Origin: Clostridium polyendosporum
GTDB lineage: Bacteria; Bacillota; Clostridia; Clostridiales; Clostridiaceae
Assembly (NCBI RefSeq): GCF_018332455.1
Contig: NZ_BOPZ01000005.1
Coordinates: forward strand, 1-64,000
Length of the DNA stretch: 64,000 nt
Direction: 5' to 3'
Shown here in pieces: positions 61,229 to 64,000 of the stretch; within the stretch, counting starts at the first letter, position 1; the number at the start of each line of letters is the position of its first letter. The position numbers and the translations under genes are program-made. Below the pieces are notes generated by a model. It searched no databases and was not told the DNA's origin. It saw nothing but the letters and a program-made list of their open reading frames with translations.

Positions 61229-62347
61229 TTATTTTAGCCCTTTTATATATACCTTTTTATCTTTTAAAAATGCTATAATCATCAATAATAGTGGAACCCC
61301 CATTAGTAAAGATCCATGGAAATATGGAGGTATAACCTTCGAACCTAACTCATAGTGTTCAACAATACTTCCTAGATTAACAGACATAAGTATAGCTGCT
61401 GCTGATATAAACAATATTATCTTAGGTCTATGCTTTAGTGATAAACCAAATAAACTTATTGACATCTCAACGGTGGAATAAAGCCATATTAATATCTTAA
61501 AAAAATTTACTACCATGAGAATTATAATCGCTAATATATCTAATCTTTCAATAAACTCTCCAATAGTTATAGTTCCAATAGTGGTCAAGATAGGAAAGGT
61601 CAAATTTTCAAAAACATGCAATGAGTTGACCATAATGTTTACCCCCATAGTTGCACTTAAAATAATTCCACTAAAAATAACTGAAAAAAAAACAGGTTTT
61701 CTAATTTCTTGTTTTTCTTCTTTCTTAACGTTAGGATATAAATTCATAAAGTTAATGGTCTCTGAAAAAGGCACGGGCATTGTCTCCTTCAAGACATTTT
61801 CAAAAATAATTCCCCACCCATGACCTAGTACTGGCTTTAAGTTACCTAAGTGAAGTGATTCACCTGTACCTAGAAAAAGATAAATAAAAAAAAATATAAT
61901 AATAATTAGTGGAAAAAATAGCTCTGCCAATCTTCCTATAACTTCTACCCCATGATAGGCAGCATAGATCATTGGTAGCATTAAAAATACTGATAAAATT
62001 AACTCAGGTGTTTCATGTAAAACAGTGGTATGTATCAAAAATCTTATATCAGCAATTACTCTTGCTACGACATATGTAAAATACATAATATAAATAAATG
62101 TGATTATATCTCCAAACCTCTTTCCTAACAAATAAGTTAATATTTTTTCAAAGGATATGTCAGCCGGATTCTTTATGTATAAATATGTATATATAAATGA
62201 TAGCAGCAACCCACCTACCATCCCCACCAAAACAGCAATCCATGCATCCTGCCTAGCACCTACACCTAATACTACTACAGAGCTTCCTAATTGAAACAAA
62301 ACCATAATCATAAATAATTGTTTCTTACTAATATAATTATTATTCAA
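61229..62347 (-). CDS. gerKB: Spore germination receptor B subunit (GerAB/GerKB family)
   Basis: A 372-aa integral membrane protein with about ten segments of the amino-acid-permease type (LFMIMVLFQLGSSVVVLGVG at the start). It forms the germinant-sensing receptor with the A and C subunits in the spore inner membrane. I use the TTG at 62347, with GAGGTGAGGG upstream; the frame is open to a GTG at 62374 inside the ribosome-site region. The start overlaps the C-subunit gene. Gene order A-C-B is that of clostridial gerK operons. Confidence 0.85.
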   Translation of the reverse strand: MNNNYISKKQLFMIMVLFQLGSSVVVLGVGARQDAWIAVLVGMVGGLLLSFIYTYLYIKNPADISFEKILTYLLGKRFGDIITFIYIMYFTYVVARVIADIRFLIHTTVLHETPELILSVFLMLPMIYAAYHGVEVIGRLAELFFPLIIIIFFFIYLFLGTGESLHLGNLKPVLGHGWGIIFENVLKETMPVPFSETINFMNLYPNVKKEEKQEIRKPVFFSVIFSGIILSATMGVNIMVNSLHVFENLTFPILTTIGTITIGEFIERLDILAIIILMVVNFFKILIWLYSTVEMSISLFGLSLKHRPKIILFISAAAILMSVNLGSIVEHYELGSKVIPPYFHGSLLMGVPLLLMIIAFLKDKKVYIKGLK

Positions 62348-62366
62348 TACCCTCACCTCTTTTGGG

Positions 62367-63557
62367 TTATTCACCCTTTATAGGATTTAGTATAGTACCT
62401 GTGTCAACTATTTTAATTTTAACTTTAACTTCTACTGGAACTTTAGAAAATCCTTGTTCATTCCAAGTACTCCTAACCTCTCTCCAAAGCTTAGGATGTT
62501 GTTTTAGTATTTCATTGCCAAAGCCAAATATATCAGAATTAAACTTCTGCTTAACTTCAGTTATAGCTCTCTCTATTCTTTGTCTAACATCATCTTCCAT
62601 AAATTGTTCGATTTTTTTAATAATTGCGGGATCTTTTATTTCAATACGCTCATTTACCTCCGCAATATCAGCTTCAATCTTTTCATTAACGATAATTTTA
62701 GGTTTACCACCATCATTAACCACCCTAATTTTTGAACTAAATTTTTTAACTTCCAAGCTTACTAATGCAATATCTTCATAATAAGTTATTCTAATTGTAT
62801 TTTTAATCTTTCCTAGAATACCATTAATAACTGAACTTTGTTCTTCATTAAGCCATCCAATAAGTTTATCGTTTTTAAATACAGCTACTGTTCCTATCTG
62901 AATTGCTGCTGGTACTTCAGATGATTCTACATTCTTTTTAGTCATACCGATATCTTTTTTTCCTTGTAGTAATACTCCCGTTAATACAGGCTCTTTCCCC
63001 TCAGCACTTATAGTATTTAATAGTTCAACCTTTTTTATTGTTACACCAGGAGACCAAAACTTTTGTGTCATTTGTAAAGCAGAAGATATTTTATTTGCTG
63101 GAATCTTATCTAAAGGAGTAAGTGTCTTTAACACTTCTGAAGCTTCACATCCCTGTGCTACTAATAAATAATAGTTATTTCTTGATTCCCGATCTCTCAT
63201 AAAATAATCTAAAACTTCATGAAGCCCATCTCTAGCTACCTCTTCTCCAAAGACTAAGATCCTAAGGTGTCCAAAATACATCTGATTAGGAACCTTTATT
63301 GTTAATTTTCTAAAAGCTTCAGATATGCTTCTTCCTTCCGCTGAGTATACAGTTATTGGTGTTGTATACCCTCCTGTTTTTGCTGCAATTTCAGAAGCAT
63401 TTATAATCTGTGAAGTAAGTAAGTATTTATCTTCCTTTTTGTCAATTCCAAAAGCAAAAATTGGCTTTAGGTCTTTTAAAGATTTTCTTCCCCAACAGCC
63501 TGTGGAAGATAATGACAATATAAAAGCTAATACTATCAAGAAAGTTCTTTTACCCAT
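62367..63557 (-). CDS. gerKC: Spore germination receptor C subunit, lipoprotein (GerAC/GerKC family)
   Basis: A 396-aa lipoprotein: signal segment LIVLAFILSLSSTGCWGRK with the lipobox Cys at ~21, then the GerC family pattern (IFAFGIDKKEDKYLLTSQII, SEAFRKLTIKVPNQMYFGH, DYFMRDRESRNNYYLLVA). Lies 25 bp after the A subunit. GGAGTAATAAT precedes the ATG. Confidence 0.9.
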   Translation of the reverse strand: MGKRTFLIVLAFILSLSSTGCWGRKSLKDLKPIFAFGIDKKEDKYLLTSQIINASEIAAKTGGYTTPITVYSAEGRSISEAFRKLTIKVPNQMYFGHLRILVFGEEVARDGLHEVLDYFMRDRESRNNYYLLVAQGCEASEVLKTLTPLDKIPANKISSALQMTQKFWSPGVTIKKVELLNTISAEGKEPVLTGVLLQGKKDIGMTKKNVESSEVPAAIQIGTVAVFKNDKLIGWLNEEQSSVINGILGKIKNTIRITYYEDIALVSLEVKKFSSKIRVVNDGGKPKIIVNEKIEADIAEVNERIEIKDPAIIKKIEQFMEDDVRQRIERAITEVKQKFNSDIFGFGNEILKQHPKLWREVRSTWNEQGFSKVPVEVKVKIKIVDTGTILNPIKGE

Positions 63558-63582
63558 ATTATTACTCCTTACTTCTCTTTAG

Positions 63583-64000
63583 TTAATTTTTTTCATGCTT
63601 AAGTACTTTATTAGAGGGTAATCTTAATGCTGTATCTTTCTGAGCTGATACTTTAAAAGGAGCTAACGAGCTTAAGTAAGGAACTCCAAAAGATTTTAAG
63701 CTGCAAAGGTGAGTAAAAAGAATAATTCCTCCTACTCCAATACCAGGTATTCCAAATACAGAAGCTAAAAGTATAAAAATAAATCTTAACATTCTAGCTG
63801 AAATCCCCATATTAACACTAGGCGAAATATTATTGGCTATAGCTGTTACAGCTATGGCTATAATTAATATAGGAGAAAAAATTCCTGCTTCAATGGATGC
63901 CTGACCAAGAACCAACGCTCCTACGATAGAAATGGTAGTTCCTATTATTCTAGGCATTCTTATAGCGGATTCTCTTAAAATCTCAAAAATCATCTCTAAT
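63583..64000 (-). CDS. gerKA: Spore germination receptor A subunit, C-terminal end (partial)
   Basis: Only the last ~138 codons lie in the window; the 5' part is beyond the right edge. LEMIFEILRESAIRMPRIIG continues to SIVGALVLGQASIEAGIFSP and ISARMLRFIFILLASVFG, the conserved membrane end of GerA-family proteins. The ATG at 63993 is internal, not the start. Confidence 0.88.
   Translation of the reverse strand, partial: LEMIFEILRESAIRMPRIIGTTISIVGALVLGQASIEAGIFSPILIIAIAVTAIANNISPSVNMGISARMLRFIFILLASVFGIPGIGVGGIILFTHLCSLKSFGVPYLSSLAPFKVSAQKDTALRLPSNKVLKHEKN

Overview
The window reads as chromosomal DNA of a spore-forming, anaerobic, low-GC Firmicute, most likely Clostridium in the broad sense. 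Supporting signs are AT-rich intergenic DNA with strong AGGAGG ribosome sites, a GerA-type germinant receptor, a collagen-like exosporium-type protein, a large AdhE, the anaerobic (cobalt-early) cobalamin pathway, and the Firmicute cluster rapZ-yvcK-whiA. No rRNA or tRNA gene was seen.

Layout. 1-7150 is a carbohydrate region: the 5' end of a PTS EIIBC gene behind a RAT antiterminator/terminator switch, a phosphodiesterase, a LacI-type regulator with a palindromic operator, sucrose-6-phosphate hydrolase and a six-hairpin glycosidase. 7.3-12.4 kb holds adhE with a possible Rex site, two small Cys-rich hypothetical proteins and an acetate transporter. 12.6-14.9 kb is an IS200/IS605-type element (tnpA+tnpB). 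14.9-34.6 kb is an almost complete anaerobic B12 regulon on the minus strand. Its two blocks are each headed by a cobalamin riboswitch: cbiA-X-C-D-E-T-L-F-G-H-J-cobD (corrin ring), and cobT-U-S-C-cbiP-cbiB followed by a BtuFCD-type ABC transporter (lower ligand, assembly, uptake). 34.8-35.3 kb has an unannotated promoter-to-terminator unit ending in a 17-codon ORF. 35.3-44.9 kb is a patchwork: VanZ-like protein, GH36 alpha-galactosidase, a REP-associated tyrosine transposase (RAYT) between inverted REP copies, collagen-like protein, nitrite/sulfite reductase, SGNH hydrolase, a truncated alkA, ogt and a sugar-transporter remnant. 44.9-64 kb is housekeeping: rlmD-like methyltransferase, pyk, pfkA, dnaE, a galT-like gene, whiA, yvcK, rapZ, and a germination receptor operon running off the right edge.

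Most striking features: (1) dnaE is split by three group I introns. The first two are separated by a 33-nt exon, and the second cuts the catalytic PDxDxD motif. Removing all three at the predicted sites restores a continuous 1192-aa polymerase frame. (2) The third intron carries a LAGLIDADG endonuclease gene broken by a perfect 16-bp tandem duplication. (3) A RAYT gene sits between inverted copies of a 28-nt REP sequence, with three more copies within 10 kb, one abutting a truncated transporter gene. (4) A MITE-like family of intergenic repeats (two modules, inverted ends AGATAAACAACTT) recurs at a dozen or more sites, often at the ends of genes.

Starts were moved from the longest frame where a ribosome site clearly pointed to an internal start; these cases are described in each entry. 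All functions are inferred from motifs and context without database searches.
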